Source: Tubiluchus corallicola
Taxonomy: Eukaryota; Priapulida; Priapulimorpha; Priapulimorphida; Tubiluchidae
Direction: 5' to 3'
Assembly (NCBI GenBank): GCA_030141605.1
Contig: JAQGDQ010000011.1
Coordinates: forward strand, 806,066 to 870,065
DNA length: 64,000 nt
The notes under the pieces were generated by a model. It made no database searches. It was not told the origin of the DNA and worked only from the letters and a program-made list of their open reading frames with translations. Position numbers and translations under genes: made by a program. Shown one piece after another: positions 1 through 15,200 of this stretch (position 1 is its first letter; the number at the start of each line of letters is the position of its first letter).

Positions 1-58
1 GAATTGGTGCAGTCCGTCTTGATTAAGGACTGATTTAGAATACTTTGTGTTTCTTCAG

Positions 59-214
59 GTTTTGGTGGAATTTGATGGCGTAGACTGGTCCAAGAGGGAG
101 TGGATCAAAGTATTCGACGGATCATTTAGCATTTTCTTTGTGGAAAAGACATTGTGTTGGGCTGAGCGGCGAAATCCCAACAATCCATCAAGGAACTTAC
201 TTTGGCCTTGCCTG
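59..214 (+). CDS. KDM3: KDM3 exon 1 of window: N-terminal conserved block
   Basis: A 156-nt exon, phase 0 at both ends, residues 1-52 of the window protein. The acceptor is TTCTTCAG at 51-58 and the donor GTATGT at 215. The translation contains [16 protein letters not shown], close to the N-terminal block of vertebrate JMJD1C and KDM3B (a VEFDD-type segment followed by a W-x-KREW-type segment), and ends with the LLWPCL segment that corresponds to the family's WPAL. The acceptor in front shows that the real first exon and promoter lie outside the window. Confidence 0.9.
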
Positions 215-3200
215 GTATGTACGCAATACGTTGTGCAATATTTCTTTGTTTATAATACACATGAAAGTTGCCTGTTATAATTATGAGAATTGTTACATGC
301 ATCAAGTGAATAAAGTGGATTGGAGCAAAACAACCACCTCAATTAAATCATGGTACAAGCACAGCACCACGAACCCGAAACGTTTGCTGTAATTTTTGTG
401 GAATTCAGCAATTTGAACGTTTAATTCATTTTCACAACAAACGGGCAAGAAAACAGGTAAAAATACCACATTACAGGTGGCGAGACCACAAGGAAACAGA
501 AAATTCAATGAGAAATGCCATGTGGTTCAATAAATTAACAATGCCTATACTTTTTTCTAATTAACATAGCCTAGAGAGTAGTGTGTTGCGGAGCTCCTCA
601 AAGATAGTATAATTAAATTGAAATCACATCCTGCATTTTCCAAAGATGTGCCGCATTACTAATTTACTAGTTGTATCATAAAAGTGCGTTCGCTGCTTTT
701 TTACTAATTATTAATTGAATTTTAAAAATATTTTTATTTTTGTAAAAAAAAAAACTTTTTTATTAGGCAGCTGATTATTTTCAAAATTTGTCGTTTTACT
801 GAGAATGTTAATTGTGGCTTCACATTCATTCCCTTAAGTACAGGTATGTGCTGAGTGCTATTTTAGTGTATGGTATATTGCTATAAGCTATGATTGATTT
901 CTACATTCTAAATAAAGAAAAACAGTAACAATATTGATCTATAAGCCTCAGCACTTGCATTTGGATTTCCTCTTTTCCTTGGCGTCCTGCCAAATGTTGG
1001 GCATTTAGTAATTTAAATCTTGCGTCCTCTTCCCGTCTGTTAGGATTTAATTTCCGGCTGCTTCTCTGCGGGTTCCGTGCGACATCTTTAGACGATTACA
1101 AATTTGCGCATTGCCTCATTAGTATCTCTGCGTTCATTACTTTATAGCTGTGGTGCGTGATTTCATGAAAATGCTTGAACTCGACTACAAGTGCGGTTGA
1201 GTAGTCCTCTGAGAAGATGCATATATGTAAGTGGGCAAGTCGTATTCAGGGTATGCGGCCTATCTGGGTCACTTATGCTCCTTGCGTGGCCTGTATGCAC
1301 CAAAATTGCACTGTCTACGTAAACAGTACTAAGGTAATACATCCATGAGCTTGAGGCACCAGCAGTGACAACAGTCCTGCTAGTGCTGTTTTATATTGGG
1401 CTGTTTTAGTAGCAAATACGCTTAAGGATCATCTTTTCCTAATTCATTGCTGTACAAAATTTTAGCCCGTTATTCAAGCAAAAACTAAGATTTTGCCTTG
1501 CCAGAAGTGAAAGAAACGGAACCATTTTGATTATTATTGATGGATACGTGCATGTACAATACGAGGAAATTTCTGTTGCTTTGATATTACCATTAATTAT
1601 GGCCAAATAGGCGTGTTGTGATATTTAGGGTAAAGGTCAACTATTGTAAGTGTTATTGACTTTACGTTAATAACGTACGAGCTATTGAAAGTCATTAGTA
1701 AATAAATTAAATCTTAACGGGTGCAAAAGTCCATAACTTTGTATGCTTGCTTAAGCTTATCTCACGTTTCCACACTTCAGAAGTATACTTGTGGACGGTG
1801 CGTCCTTGAGGAGTGGAATTGACTGCAGATTGCAAGCAATGACTCATATTACTCGAACATATTAGTGACATGCTGTATTTCGTCCTTCATGGTTTTATAC
1901 TGGCATTTAAGTGTATGACTGGTACTACGTTCCGTCATTCTTGCTTTGCTGTTTACGGAAGGCGAAAGCATTTGAAAACGATTTAAAAATAAACAGTGCT
2001 TTTTGGTTTTACAAACCCACAGTTAATTAAATTTTGATACCAAACTTGAACGCTGGGAAATATGAAAAAGTTGAATTTGAAACATTAACCTTCTGCTTAC
2101 TTTGCAGACGTCTTCGTCCACTAGGCTACCACATTCCTCAATAGTCAAGGCAGTCCAAAGTTATAGCTAATAGCTGACCCAACGAAATTCAGCATTTCCG
2201 GATGTTAGATTGTTCACACAAGAGTTGTAAGCGTTTTAACATCATCTTTGCCCTAGATGCCTTTAAATTAGTATACAGAAAGGGCGTTTTTAAATTACCA
2301 TTACAAGTAAATATAGTCAGTTTCTTTGGAAGATTTGAGCGAAATAATGTGTAATGTCGTTTTTTTTTCTGTAAAACAACTTCCTAAAGTTTCGACTCTT
2401 CAGGTACTGCGACGTGATTTGAGCTTTTGACAAGAAAGACCGAATGTGATGTTCTGTTCACACCAAATACTGAATAATTAATTTCTGATTGCAAACTGAC
2501 GACGACAATTAGCTTTCTTCTGCTGTTTTAGAAATTGGCAGAAGAGCTTTATCGATTTTTGTTTTTTTATTCTCATTAACGCTGGTCAAGTTAGTGCTGG
2601 TAAACTAAACATGATGTCAATGTCGTAACGCAGTTGAACATGTCATAACACGCTTATATTGGTCAAGTTAAAATTAAGAAATGTGCTGAATATTTGTTGA
2701 AATGAGATTATACTAACAAATTTTCTGTCCAATCTATCCTTAGGCAAAGAGCAGTGAAATTGAATGAAAGTGTTGTAAGGTCATCTGTGTGCTTCGTTTT
2801 GTGAAATCCGACCTGGCCAAGGCGTGGGAATAAAACACGTTTATTTGAAGGTTGTAGACTTCCAACAGCGGCCGCCTTTTCTTTGAATGTCATTCATTTC
2901 TTAGAGGAGCAAAAAGCCAAGTTACACGTTTATAGTTAACGTAACGCCCATTATAAATTGCTTGTGCATTCTGTGCGTACATTGCAGATAATGCAGCAAC
3001 AAGGTCAGAAAATGACAACGTTATTTCACCCGTCCCATCTTGTAAAAGAAATTCTTCTCAAAAATGCTTTGAGAATAACCCCCGGCATCATAATTTCGCA
3101 ATTGACCAATAATATTATTAACTACTTACACGAGACAATTTGCTGCATATACCAAATAATTGTTGTGCAACCATAAATTGTAACGTAAATGGTTTGTCGA

Positions 3201-6200
3201 ATCACCGATTGGCTGACCGACCAATCGATTTACTGAAAAGTAACCCGCCTGACAGGCTGGCAGTGTTAAGATGCACAAATGGCAGACTGCAGAATAATTG
3301 TGCTTCTTCCTTTTTTCTGCTGTGTTCATTAGTCAGTCTTACCTGGATTTCATGCTTTTCATCCACCCTAAGACTTTTTGTTCGCAAAGCAAGCGCAGTG
3401 TGGTGTAAATGCTTTTCCTTGTCTGCTGTTTAATCCTGGCAGTGTTTGTTAGAGATTACGATTTGTCTTGTTAGCACTACGTTCCTTTCTCTACTCCCAG
3501 TAGAGGCTTTTAAGCTACCTGATTACAGCCGTGCATAAAACTGTAAAAAGCTTTGCAACAGAAAATCGTCTTTGATTCTACCTTTCACTTCGTGCCTGGG
3601 AGGGACGAGATGAATTAAGCTGAACAGTTTTCCTTTCTCTCCAGGTTTCCGTAAATGTCACAGAAATTCTGGGAATTTCATTAGTTGAAGTTTGATGCCG
3701 TTGGGAGAAGCATATTGAAATTTTTGCGTGAAATTACCTTTCGTCTGAGGAGAGAAATGCACTTGAGAAAATGAAGCCTGTTTGAAATTATTGTTAAATT
3801 CCTGTCACTCTTAGTGTTGAATTACAATCTTGACAGGTTTTTGTATGTACATGAGGTGACTTTTTGTAGGTCAAGCTGTAAAGTCCAATTCAGTCCCTAG
3901 CGAATTTACAAGCCTTTTCCAACAACGCGAAGGCTTACATTACAAATCATATTGTCATCGACTTTGCCCAGTTCTTTTAACAGCGTGTGAATGTGAACGC
4001 AGCCATATTTGCGTGTGCTTTTCCGCCATCATGTGAATTAGTGTGCTGGATTCATTAGAGTCTGCCTGCATTGATTGACACAACATTGGTATGGTTGTGT
4101 AGTTAACCTTCATCAAGGCTATGCCTTGCTGTCAATAACATACTGTGCTGTTAGAAAGCATCTTAGAGAGGGAGAAATAGCTAATGTTAATCAGACCGTT
4201 TTATTACCAAAAGTAAAGAGCAGTATTAAGTTCAAAGCCCAAGGAAACGCTTTTCTTACTTAAAGCTGAAAAATCTTCTTAGAATTTTGTATCACTTACA
4301 TGCTGTCTTATTGCGCACAGAGCTTGTGTTAGTAGTAACACTGTATAAAACTTGTAAATTTAAACTCCGCGATGATCATTAGGCGGAGCCATTTTGACCG
4401 TAAGTCGTTGAAACAAGTTTAGAAACATTGAGTATAGCTCGAAAAAATAATCAGAGAATTCACAACGCATATTTCAGTATGCCTTCAATTCACCGCTAAC
4501 TAAACAAAACTATTATCTTTTCAATAAGAGTAATAACGTTGGTGAACCTAAGACGTTTTTGGTGCAAACTGGGGTAATGAAACAGTGGCGTTTTATGTAT
4601 TGACGTAAACATCTTGAATTTCCAATTTCGTGCACGTAAGTCAATTTTAAACTGATTAGTGCAAAGCATAACAATATAATGTATGGAATTTTCTTTAAGA
4701 CATACTTTAAAATTTTACTTTCTTGCCCTTTAACCTAAAACCGTCCTTTATGATGCTGGGAGTGTCATTAATGCTTGTTCTGTACGTTTTTTACTTGCAT
4801 TATCAGCTTATTTTAGCATACTTAAAGATCGCATTCTTTACTGAGTTAAGTAAATTTCTATTACAATCATATACATTAATATATAAGTAGATTATACATT
4901 ACACATAAGTTGTCATTTATAATAAGGAAATATCTTGTCACTCGAGTGCACAAATTATGTACAGCCTGGGGAAAATTTATAAATACTGCCAAAGTACGCG
5001 CTGTTGTTATTGCCTTTGTTTGCGTACAATTTTGCTGCATCTTTCGTATTTTATCCTCCCATCAAGGTCATGAACGTTCGCCAGTATATCAATATATCAA
5101 CGTTCTCTTTGCATATTTTATAAACGTGCTGTATTAAATAATGAAAAGCTTTCGTCTTCTTTGACTTGATTTGATTGCGATATTCTGCTGTGGGCAGGAA
5201 ACGAGAAACTATCCATTTGCACTTCGCTGAATTACATCTACGTGTTTTCGTTTTACTGAACAAACAAAATCATATTGCGTAACATCGAGTGTGTGCTGAA
5301 GAAACACGGCTTGATGATTTAAACATGAGGCTAATAGCACCAAGGCTTATATCCTGTATTCAGAACGCAGCTGCTTGCTTGTGTTTTCCATTGACATGCT
5401 AATGATTTAAATAAATAATAGTGACTCATTATAAAATGACAGTATTTGCTCGCAAGTAATGCACATGGGTACACGAAACGGTAGAGTTTGTGTGCTTGAA
5501 AGGCTTGTATTATTGTTTCGTCATCATACGTAGTTAGGTTCATTAAAAAATCTTCTGTTGCGTGTCGATTTTCCGATTTCAATGAATCAGTTACATGAAT
5601 AAAGTACAAAATTTTGCTCAAAATGAATTCAAATTCTCTGTTTGACATATTAAACGACAGATCCGGAGGGTACATTTTTAAAAATGCAAAACGCAAAATA
5701 TCATCTTTTGCAAAAAGGAATTTGTTGACGTCCTTGCTTCCTTGTGACAAGTCTAGTCTACTTAGCATTATGATTACATTGCAGTATAGTGTAGTCTCTT
5801 TTCTATATTTTATTCTGCCCTTTGAACCACCATGTTCCTTTTATGTGGGCTAATCAGACCATATTGTCCAAAATCTTGAGAATTATGTAGATGTTAATAC
5901 TGTCTCCATTTTAGTGTATGTAGTTGCGTTTGCAAGAAAACTTGCTCATAATTCTCATTATTATGGGCATCGGACAAGCAGAATTCTAATATAAAACAAA
6001 TCTACTATGCACGATAAGAGAACACGGCATAAAAGGCAGCAGGTTTGTCAGGACCATTTTCGTTAGTGAAACTAATCACTTTAATGAGAATTTGTAATAC
6101 CTGACGCTTTTAGTATAGCATACTAATATTCTTAGAAATTTTGAGCCAAACGGCGATTACATAAATCTTGCGGATTCACTACTTTAAATGTTGTAAATTT

Positions 6201-9200
6201 ATTATATATGTATGTGTGTGGTCTGTGGCATGACAGCGTCCCAATCCAGAAATCAAGATGCTTGTTTTTGCCCGCTTTGCATGCATGGACGAGTCAAGAT
6301 GGTTGTTTTTGCCGGCTTTGCTTTTGCAGTTGAGCTCGTCCATTGCCATTGATGCACATGTTTGCAAACAGAAGAAACTGAGTGGAAATGTTGATGTAAA
6401 AAGTTTGAGAACGCTTTGGCTCGGGTTTCCAAGGCCTGGTTCACACTGTATTCATGTTTTCTCACAGCCTATATGTGCACACGTGTTGGCGGTGCAGTTT
6501 ACTTTTCGTGGATTTATATTTACCTCGGCTCAAGTTTGTTCACCTTGACTGTGGCGTAGGCCCCCTGCTGCTTATTACACGCAACTTCATCCTTGCTATC
6601 TGTGCAGCTGATGAAAGCTTGGTTACAGCAGTGTTGATGACTGGAGTGACGCAAACAGATGCTGGACGGTAATCCGATTTCCAGAAAAAATCTCATCCGT
6701 TTCAGTGGTACGTCCTGCAGAATAGTGTTCGATCTTGAGAGCCAATTAAAGGCTGAATGACGCGTTGAATTATATCTTCCTGTTTGCTGTATCTTGCGGT
6801 TTAATTAAATTCGGAAAGATATTGAACGCCCCTGAACCATAAATAGCTTAATTTGATTTTTAAAATGTTGTGAGTTGTGGGCTGAATTATGTGATTTTAG
6901 AAACTACTCAGTAAAACATTGGCCAATAAATTAAAATGAAATGAATGAGTGACTTATTTAGAGTTGCTATGTTTACCTCGACGGTAGTACTGTGATCCAT
7001 TAAATTTAATTACCTGTAGTTAACACATATAAATTTTACAACTAATGTGCTATAAATATATTATTAACAAATTGTTAGTAATAACCGCTATGAAGCTAAT
7101 TTATTTGAATTGAGGTCGCACGTGTTAACCTCAGCATAAAAACAGTATTTTAATCAAACATGCTGCGTACAGATGATGTAGTACTAAGTTTAGTGTTATA
7201 AGTAACGATTTGTTGATTTTTTCTGGTATAATCCCTGACTTTTAAGATAAAGGTATGTTCACACGGTGCAAATATGTTGCATGGATTACAGTTGAATAGT
7301 ACGCATATTCTCTCAAGAGATCTCTGCTTGTTTGCTTTAGTTGAATTCTTTTCACCTGCGGTGTGTGCAAAACATTTTGGAAAAACTTGGAAACTATAGC
7401 AGCAGTTATTGCTTTGCCTAGCATAAAGTATATACATTGTATTTCATTGATACAAGTGCATGTACGTGTAACAGTTACTAAGATTATTCTAAGAATGTCC
7501 TGCGATGATGTGGTTGCTTCACTGGTAAACTATGTTTTGCATTGAGTTTTCACGCGTGAAGTGAGTACTTGTAAAATTTTTGAATAGTTCTTTTTGTGAC
7601 GTATACAGTGTAGGCTGTATTTTATTATAAATTTGTACTGGGTACTAATGAATATCATAGGGAAAAAGGTGAAAAACAGATTTTGATTATAGTTATTTAG
7701 ACTCCACCTAATTACCAAGTGCACATATGCCCAGAGCAAAACCCTACGATTTAGGCTTCGTTTGGCTACGAAAATAGAATGCATGTACAATTTATATAGC
7801 AGCTGGAAAGACAGCAAAAATTGAAATTATCCCCTAGGTAGATTTTGAATAAGTTGTTATTTGCACGTCTGACATTACACGCTTCATAATCAAGCTCTAT
7901 TTTTAGGAGGATGGGTATCTTATTACAGTGTATAGTTTTGCTCTCGCCTCTCATGATAATTACTTTTGCGTTCCTCGTGTTGATTATTTCATGTTTTGTG
8001 CATCACTGGAAGCCACAAAATTTGCGTAATGTCTAATCATTGAGTACTTAACAGAGGCATAGTTTATTTTGCATAGTGCTATTTGTAAGTAGCGACTTTG
8101 AATTTTAGAAAGTTTAAGGAAAAAAAGAGAGCAGAACAGTTGTAATTATGTTTGTAAGTATTGTAAGTAAACATCTGTAATGTTTGCAAACCGCCCTTCA
8201 AGTTGGCTTTTACTTTGTTTTCAATATTAGGTGTGTTTCATAGGTGACGTAAATTAGCAAAACATGCAAATTTTTCTGTTGTGTGTTTTTTAGAACTGTA
8301 ATCTTCTGCTCGTTTCCTTTACTGTGTCAATTGAGAAAAAGCATGTGCAGTGGCTCTTGCCTAAAATCACAAACTAACTGACAAGTTTATTGATTTTTTG
8401 AATTAAATCGTAATTACTGTATTGCGGTTTTGAATAGGGACCAATAACAAATAATTTGAAATTTTGAATGTAGGTGCGCACTTGTGTTATTTCGTTTTTG
8501 TAAGCTGTTAATTATAATGCAAATATTTCCGTTTCGGATTAAACCATATTGATGTGACCGTGAGATATCAGCACAATGAGAATCTCTTATGCTGTTACTC
8601 ACGTCTTCATTGAACTGCTACTTGGTAAGTCATTTCAATTTCATCTCTGAGTAAGCGTCATTTATTGATTTTTCACGTTTTGTGATGATGTTCAAATGGC
8701 CTTCCTCCTGAAACGAATCGCCAGAAGCTAGATCTATGACTAACAGAACTTCTTATCTATGGCAAGTGTGTGAACTTACGGTTTTGTAACGACACTGCTA
8801 AACGGAATTCTATAACCTTAGTGCTAGGAAATTAATAAGTTTGAAGCTAAACAGTTCGCAGCTGAAAGGTCACCCATTAAATGGAGTTAAACATCGTTAA
8901 ATTTCAATTCCATTTGTCCCTGAGAGAAGATGGTATCAGTTAATAAGTTATTAACAATAATGTCAATAGTTCCACTGTGTGAGTAATTGAAATGCCTTAT
9001 CCATGCAATTGCTGTTTGTTGACATTCCTATATTATTCTGTAGCATTCCTGGCAGTCTTTATGCCATTCTGTAACATTGTTTGTTCATAACCCTGTATTA
9101 CTCTGTGGCATTGCTGATAATCTTTTGTCGTTCTGTAGCGCATTATTGACAACCGTACATCACTTTCGCGAGATGTCCGAATCAGGTGCATAATTTTCGC

Positions 9201-12200
9201 AGCGTTCAAGGTCAATTGATTCGAAGACTGCTGTGTCGCCCTGTTTTTTGATACGCCCCATCTAAACCATGCAATTTGCATACCTTCACTAATTTGGCAG
9301 ATTTGGAGCTTTCAATGCCCTACACACACCTTTCGCTCATGCTTTGCTTGATGACAATAATAACTGCACATGGAGAAAAATGGACGCGTTTTTATTATCT
9401 TTTCTTTATGACAACTGAGCGTCATAGATGAACGCTGGCTTTCACGAATATGGCGGCTGCCATCACGCAATTCCGGTTAAACACAATAACCTTTTCATGT
9501 CGTATCAAAGTTAAGCAGCAAAACTGCTTATTATCGTAATATTTCCACTGCTGTCTAGTTAACTATTGTCAGCATGCAAACAGGCTTGTACTTGTAATCT
9601 TCGTGTCTATCATTTGGCGTATAGAATGTGGCATTTTAGTCCACGTGATGGCCATTTGTTGACTTGAAAGGCTTTTTCTAAGTTCACTACATGTCTGGTA
9701 TGCATAATGCATATACTAAAAGGTAAACTGTAGAGTGATTGCAAAGTAACTCTCATACTTTAACTTGTACGTTTTCAAATTTCAACAACTTCTACCCATA
9801 AATTTCATGGAATTTGTCTTGCATTATCAGTCAACACATCTGCTTCTTTCATACCTTAGTTATCTTTGTTGACAACAGCCAATACCTTGTTGTATTCAAT
9901 AGGTATTGAAAGTTATAACTATACTGGTGTAGTACTACAGGAGCTTTCTGTTTGGGTATTCACCCATATATGCTCTCAGTTAGTCCAGCATTGGATGTTA
10001 CCGTATTTTACTGAGACACTAAAGTCAATACAAGTCGTTCATATATGTAGCCACCAAGTAAAATTACAAGCAAGAACTGCTTTTACAAAAATCTCGGTAA
10101 AATTTATAGAATTTTATCTATTAGAGCGATTTTATGTGTGTCTCTGTGTCTGAGCCTCAAACGTCTTCAGCCTCAAAAGCCTCTTTGAACCTCAAAAGCC
10201 TCAAACCCTGTGTAATGACTGAGGATAATCTTTAGAAGTGACTTGGCATTACAAGTGAACGCTTGTGGACCTATTGCCTAACATCGTTTTTACTGTAATT
10301 ATTCTATTTTTATTTAACAAAGTTCTGTCCACATAAATCGTCCTTATTTTCTCTCCTGCGCGAACCAGTACAAGAAGTGACTCAGATTTCAAATTAATAA
10401 AACATTTCCTGCCTTGCGAGGCTAGATAATCATGCTGCTATCGGATAGATTTTAATTATTAAACCGACATTCGGGAATTTTTGTAACCAAAACGCAATTA
10501 CGCAAGAGTGAGCTCTCATTCCCAGCTCGCTTGACGTTAATTATTTATGCGCTGTCTGCTTTATCTGCTTTTGCTATAAGAGACCTTGTACTAATTATCT
10601 AGACTTCGCTTTTTCGTGCAGACTAATGAACAAAATTAATGGGGTAACATGATGATTTACTTGTAATTGAAGCAAACGATAGCAACCATATCAGACACAG
10701 ATCGACACCCTGTTTGCATGACATGAATACAAAAAACGTGATAATTTTAACAAACGGCAAAATAGTATTTTTATTGCTGTTGTTGTGGATGAAACTTTCT
10801 GCTGAACAATTAGTGAGATTTAGGATGAAACTAAGTGAGATTTCTGATAATATGCTTTGCAGTTTTTAAATTTTTAGTAATTTTCGGCCATAGTTTGGGT
10901 ATGCAAATCGTCAAATATACAGTAATATATGCTCATTGTATGTAATTAGGTATAACTACAACAGCCGTTGTAGTGAAACTAATGAATCTCGTAGATGGTT
11001 TTCGTGTGCTGCTGATCTATGCTTGGTCGCATTGTGACCATCAGAATTAGTAACTGCTCTAATTCTGAACGTTCTCTTGATGTTAAATGGCTAAGACAGG
11101 ATGCTTGGTGTAACGTTTATAGGTTATAGCCAATACATCTTACTATCTAAATTCTTCTCATCTCTGAAGCAAATGAACTGACTGAAATTCGTTGATGATA
11201 TTTTTTGTTGCATGAATATCTTAATCACTTATTTCCATCAATCAGTAAGTACTATTTTATACTTCAAAACGAACTGGTATAGCACAGCCTGCGGCCTTGA
11301 ATCTCATTACGGGCAATATATAGGTCCGTGGCTTCTTCAACTTTGCCATTTCCCAGCTCGCCTCTTTGGTTTCAATGTCTCTCACCATCATCATCAGGGA
11401 AAGCTGCATTACATTCAGCGTGGCGCTCCCTACAGACGGCCACCTAATTGGGTATCCGGAATATTTGCATTTGGAGGTATCGAGCGAGAGCACGCTTCAA
11501 GCTCTCTGTAATTGCATTGGCAGCGATGTTAGGAGGAGTCAATAGAAATGAATGAGTAATAGCATTATTATGGTGTGAATTTATTTATATGCACATTCGT
11601 TGCTGTGTAGTTCAGTCTGTCTGTGTTTAAGACTGTGCAGAAGGGTGTGTTCATGGCAAAAAATTGTTTGAATCTTGTGATTGTGGATGACCCTTCAAAG
11701 GAATAACATTTAGAACTGATTTTGTCACCACGGGCTGCACGTAGATCTCACAAATACTTATTTATTTAGTTCTTTTTTATTTAAGCTGTGAACTCGTCAA
11801 TGCAAATCAAATATTGATTTTTTGTAACATAATTTGTTGTACAAATCTATCTGAGTCATAAAATACGTATTCTTCTACGATGATGATGCTATATACTACA
11901 TTCGATTTGATCCGAGATTTTTTGTTAGTTCTTTGCTAATAGGAGTTATTAAGAGCTGAAATGACACTTTGTTGTGTCTATTCTTCAATCCACAGTTCTT
12001 AGCTAATTGCACTTGGCTGGAATATACTTTCTTCAAGGAATATAATTAGTTCTTTTATCATCAGCTGGAATGACACTTTCTATGACTTCACCCACAGTTT
12101 TCTGTTATTGTGTGCTAGTTACTGGTAGCACTCTGCTAACGGCAGTTTATTACCAGCCAGGAATTCAATTCAGTTCGTTTGTCGATATTTTTCCAGTAGC

Positions 12201-15200
12201 GTTTATAGTAGAATAACGAGTGAAATACATTACAGCTGTCGGTTTTCTTCGTTTTTATTGTGTGCGCTTGTATCGGTCTAGTGGTTTCTATTTGTTGCTC
12301 GCCCAACAATCAATAGCGCTCAACCGAGTTTCTACGCTGCCAGACTTTCAGAACAGCTCTCAGGAGGAGGTAGACCGCGTGTGGAAGTTCCGCCTTTCTG
12401 AGCTGACATTTAGTGTTGCTTGTGCGTCAATACTTGAGTGTTCTTAGCAGAAACAGCAAGTGAAATAGTTTACTGCAGTTTATCTTTACTTCACGTTTTC
12501 ATTGGGAGAAGAGGCCTCTCTCTCTCTCTCTCTCTGTGCATTATCGTTTGTTATGGAATTCAACATCATTTACTTCTTATCGCCAGTGGAGTAATAAAGT
12601 ATGTTTATAAATCTGTCTTTTTTGTAGGGGATAAATGAGAATTGTTTAATTATATCATGCTACATCGTGCATTTTGAACTCCAATTTACGTTCTATAGAA
12701 GTAAGACGAAGATTAATTTTGAATACTTCGATTGTGGTCACTGCATCAGTGTACGTTCTGGCCTTACTTAGCGCCTTGTTATATATTTACTGTTTAGTAT
12801 TTACATGTTCATGTTTACAAAGTATGTTACAGAAGTCAGTTTAGTGATCCAGGATGCATGTGGGTAGGTTAATATTACTAAAAACTGATAAGGAGGAGTG
12901 CGCAAACACCCTAACACTCCGTTTTGGCTTGTTTCCAAAATTTAAGTGATGTTATAGAAGCTCCGGGATAAATGTACTTAAATCCTTTTGATGGTGTTTT
13001 CGTTGTCCTCATTATTAAATTTTATATCGTTTCACTTCCTGTTGTTTAAACTGGCTGCTTTTATTCGTGAATATTTTGGCAAACGAATCATCATAACAGA
13101 TTCAGCGGTGATCTATCCACAAATTTCGCTTTGTATAACTGCTCGTGTCACAAAGAATAATAATTTTTGCTCGGAAAAGCGCCTGATGTCATTTTTTAAT
13201 AGTTTAGGATTGTGAAAAGTTTTTTGTTTTCAAAGCTATCGAGAAATAGTTGCTATCGACGAATCACTTAGTCTATGTAGTTTGCATTTAAATTTTTTCC
13301 AGTTCTTGTCTACACATACCAGTAAAAATTTATTGCCTGTAAAATGTAATAAGAATGCTGTAATCATACAGGAACAGAGACAATAAGAACAAAAATAACA
13401 AAAGAATATGAATTCTAGTTCTCATTAGTAGAAACTCTGCACCCAAATTGACCTGGAACTCAGGAGATACAGGTGTTCGTTGGAAAAAATGTCCTTTACC
13501 AAACCAACGGTCTAGCAGTGAACGACTGAGTTGTTTTGAATTCATGGCCTCAGAAGGAACATGCTTTTATTGAAAGTCCGTTAAACAGTTGTTAATAAAC
13601 CCAGAAATCCTAGGAGTGGTTACGCTGATCAACCCAACCGCCCAGTTGACACAATCAGTAACATGTTTGCGCCATGTGTGGCATGTGTGCTACATTGAGT
13701 AGAGAAAAGTCTGGCCTGGAGTAGCTGACCTGTTTAACTTCGACCACACTCTAGCTTGTTTACCACGTCTATCTATCAACAGCTGTGGTTGACCTCAAAT
13801 GCACTACAGCAGCAAAGTCTCGATCATTTGTTTTACGAGTTCTGCTTTGCCTCTTTGCATATTTTCCGCCCGGATCTTAATGAAAATCTTAAAGAATGTT
13901 AGAATGTGAAGACGGGAGATAAATCTTGCCACGTACGTACGTGCCATTCCTCAGCTTTTTCTCATCTTCCCTAAATCTTAACTGACCCTCTATTAGAAAC
14001 TATTTATAACATTGGTAACAGCTATTGAAGCTCGTGTAGGAGAACTACAGCCTCGAAGCCTGCGTGACTAATAATAGAAGACCGTATGTTCGTACGTATA
14101 TGTGTGTTTGTGTTTGTTAATGTGTTTTGCCTAGATATAGTGCGCGCCAGTCTAGACTCTAGTTCTTATTTATAGCATACACATGAAATTGTTTCCACTA
14201 CGTAACATTTGCTGAGCCGTAAGGTAATGGTGGAAAGTTGTTTGGTCAAAGAGACATGGCTTATCTGAAGACTGGTTGACTTCAAAAATTGCGTAGCAGT
14301 CTCTTATCTTTGCTGTGGGGAGCAAAAAAGTCGCTTTGAAAATGGCTAAATAGACCAGACTGATATTCAGTCCGAAACTGTTAGTTTATTATGCATCCAG
14401 CTAAAGAAACTCCATACTGGTCTAAAAAGTGGCCGAATTTTGGGGTTTTGTGATGCTTTGTTACTCGTCTTAAGCAAAGTTTCCATGACTTCTTATCTGT
14501 AATCTACCCCAACAAGAAATGTACAGTAATGAATAGAGCATCTCTGTTCCCCAGCCTTATCAGTAATCGTGATGTCGCCATAAAAAAGTCGCTCTGTGAT
14601 ATATTGCAGTTTTATGAATTCATTGAACTAAGTCATGTGTGCCCAGTACACTGCGTTGATCATGTACTTGTAAATATTATGTTGACTAGGCGCCCCTTAA
14701 ACAGGAATCTGTTAAAACAGAGGTACATTACGATAATCGGTAGGTCCTTCTTTTAAAAATGAAAACCAAAATTGGATGAGGAAGATTTGAGAGGATATAC
14801 CGATGACTCTGTGACATTGTTATTTCAGGTCATGTGATGTTAACGTTTACGAGCAAAATAATGTTTAGTTTAAAAACCAAACTGATTTTCCATAGTGTGA
14901 AATCCGTGAAGCATGAAAGCTAAATACTCATAAAAGGACATTAGATAAAAGTGCAGCATTTATTTACAAAGATTCCTGTCTGAACAATTCAAACAAACGC
15001 CTATTTTCTACTGCTTTAATGAAAGTGCTGAAAAATAAACATGGAAATAAGAGAAATTTTTCCGATTAGTGTTATAAAATATAGATGTCATAATAGTTCT
15101 ATATAATTATTAACTTGTTGGATGCGTGGGAAAGTTAAGACGTGTTTTACGCTGAACAAACTGCAATTTTAAAGGTCGTAGCGCTTTTGGCATTGGCACA

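Noticed and set aside
5331-5768. 145-codon minus-strand frame in intron 1
   Set aside because: It is the longest intronic frame, but in AT-rich DNA of this length about 0.3 such frames are expected by chance (rough estimate by hand). No family, splice sites or promoter support it.
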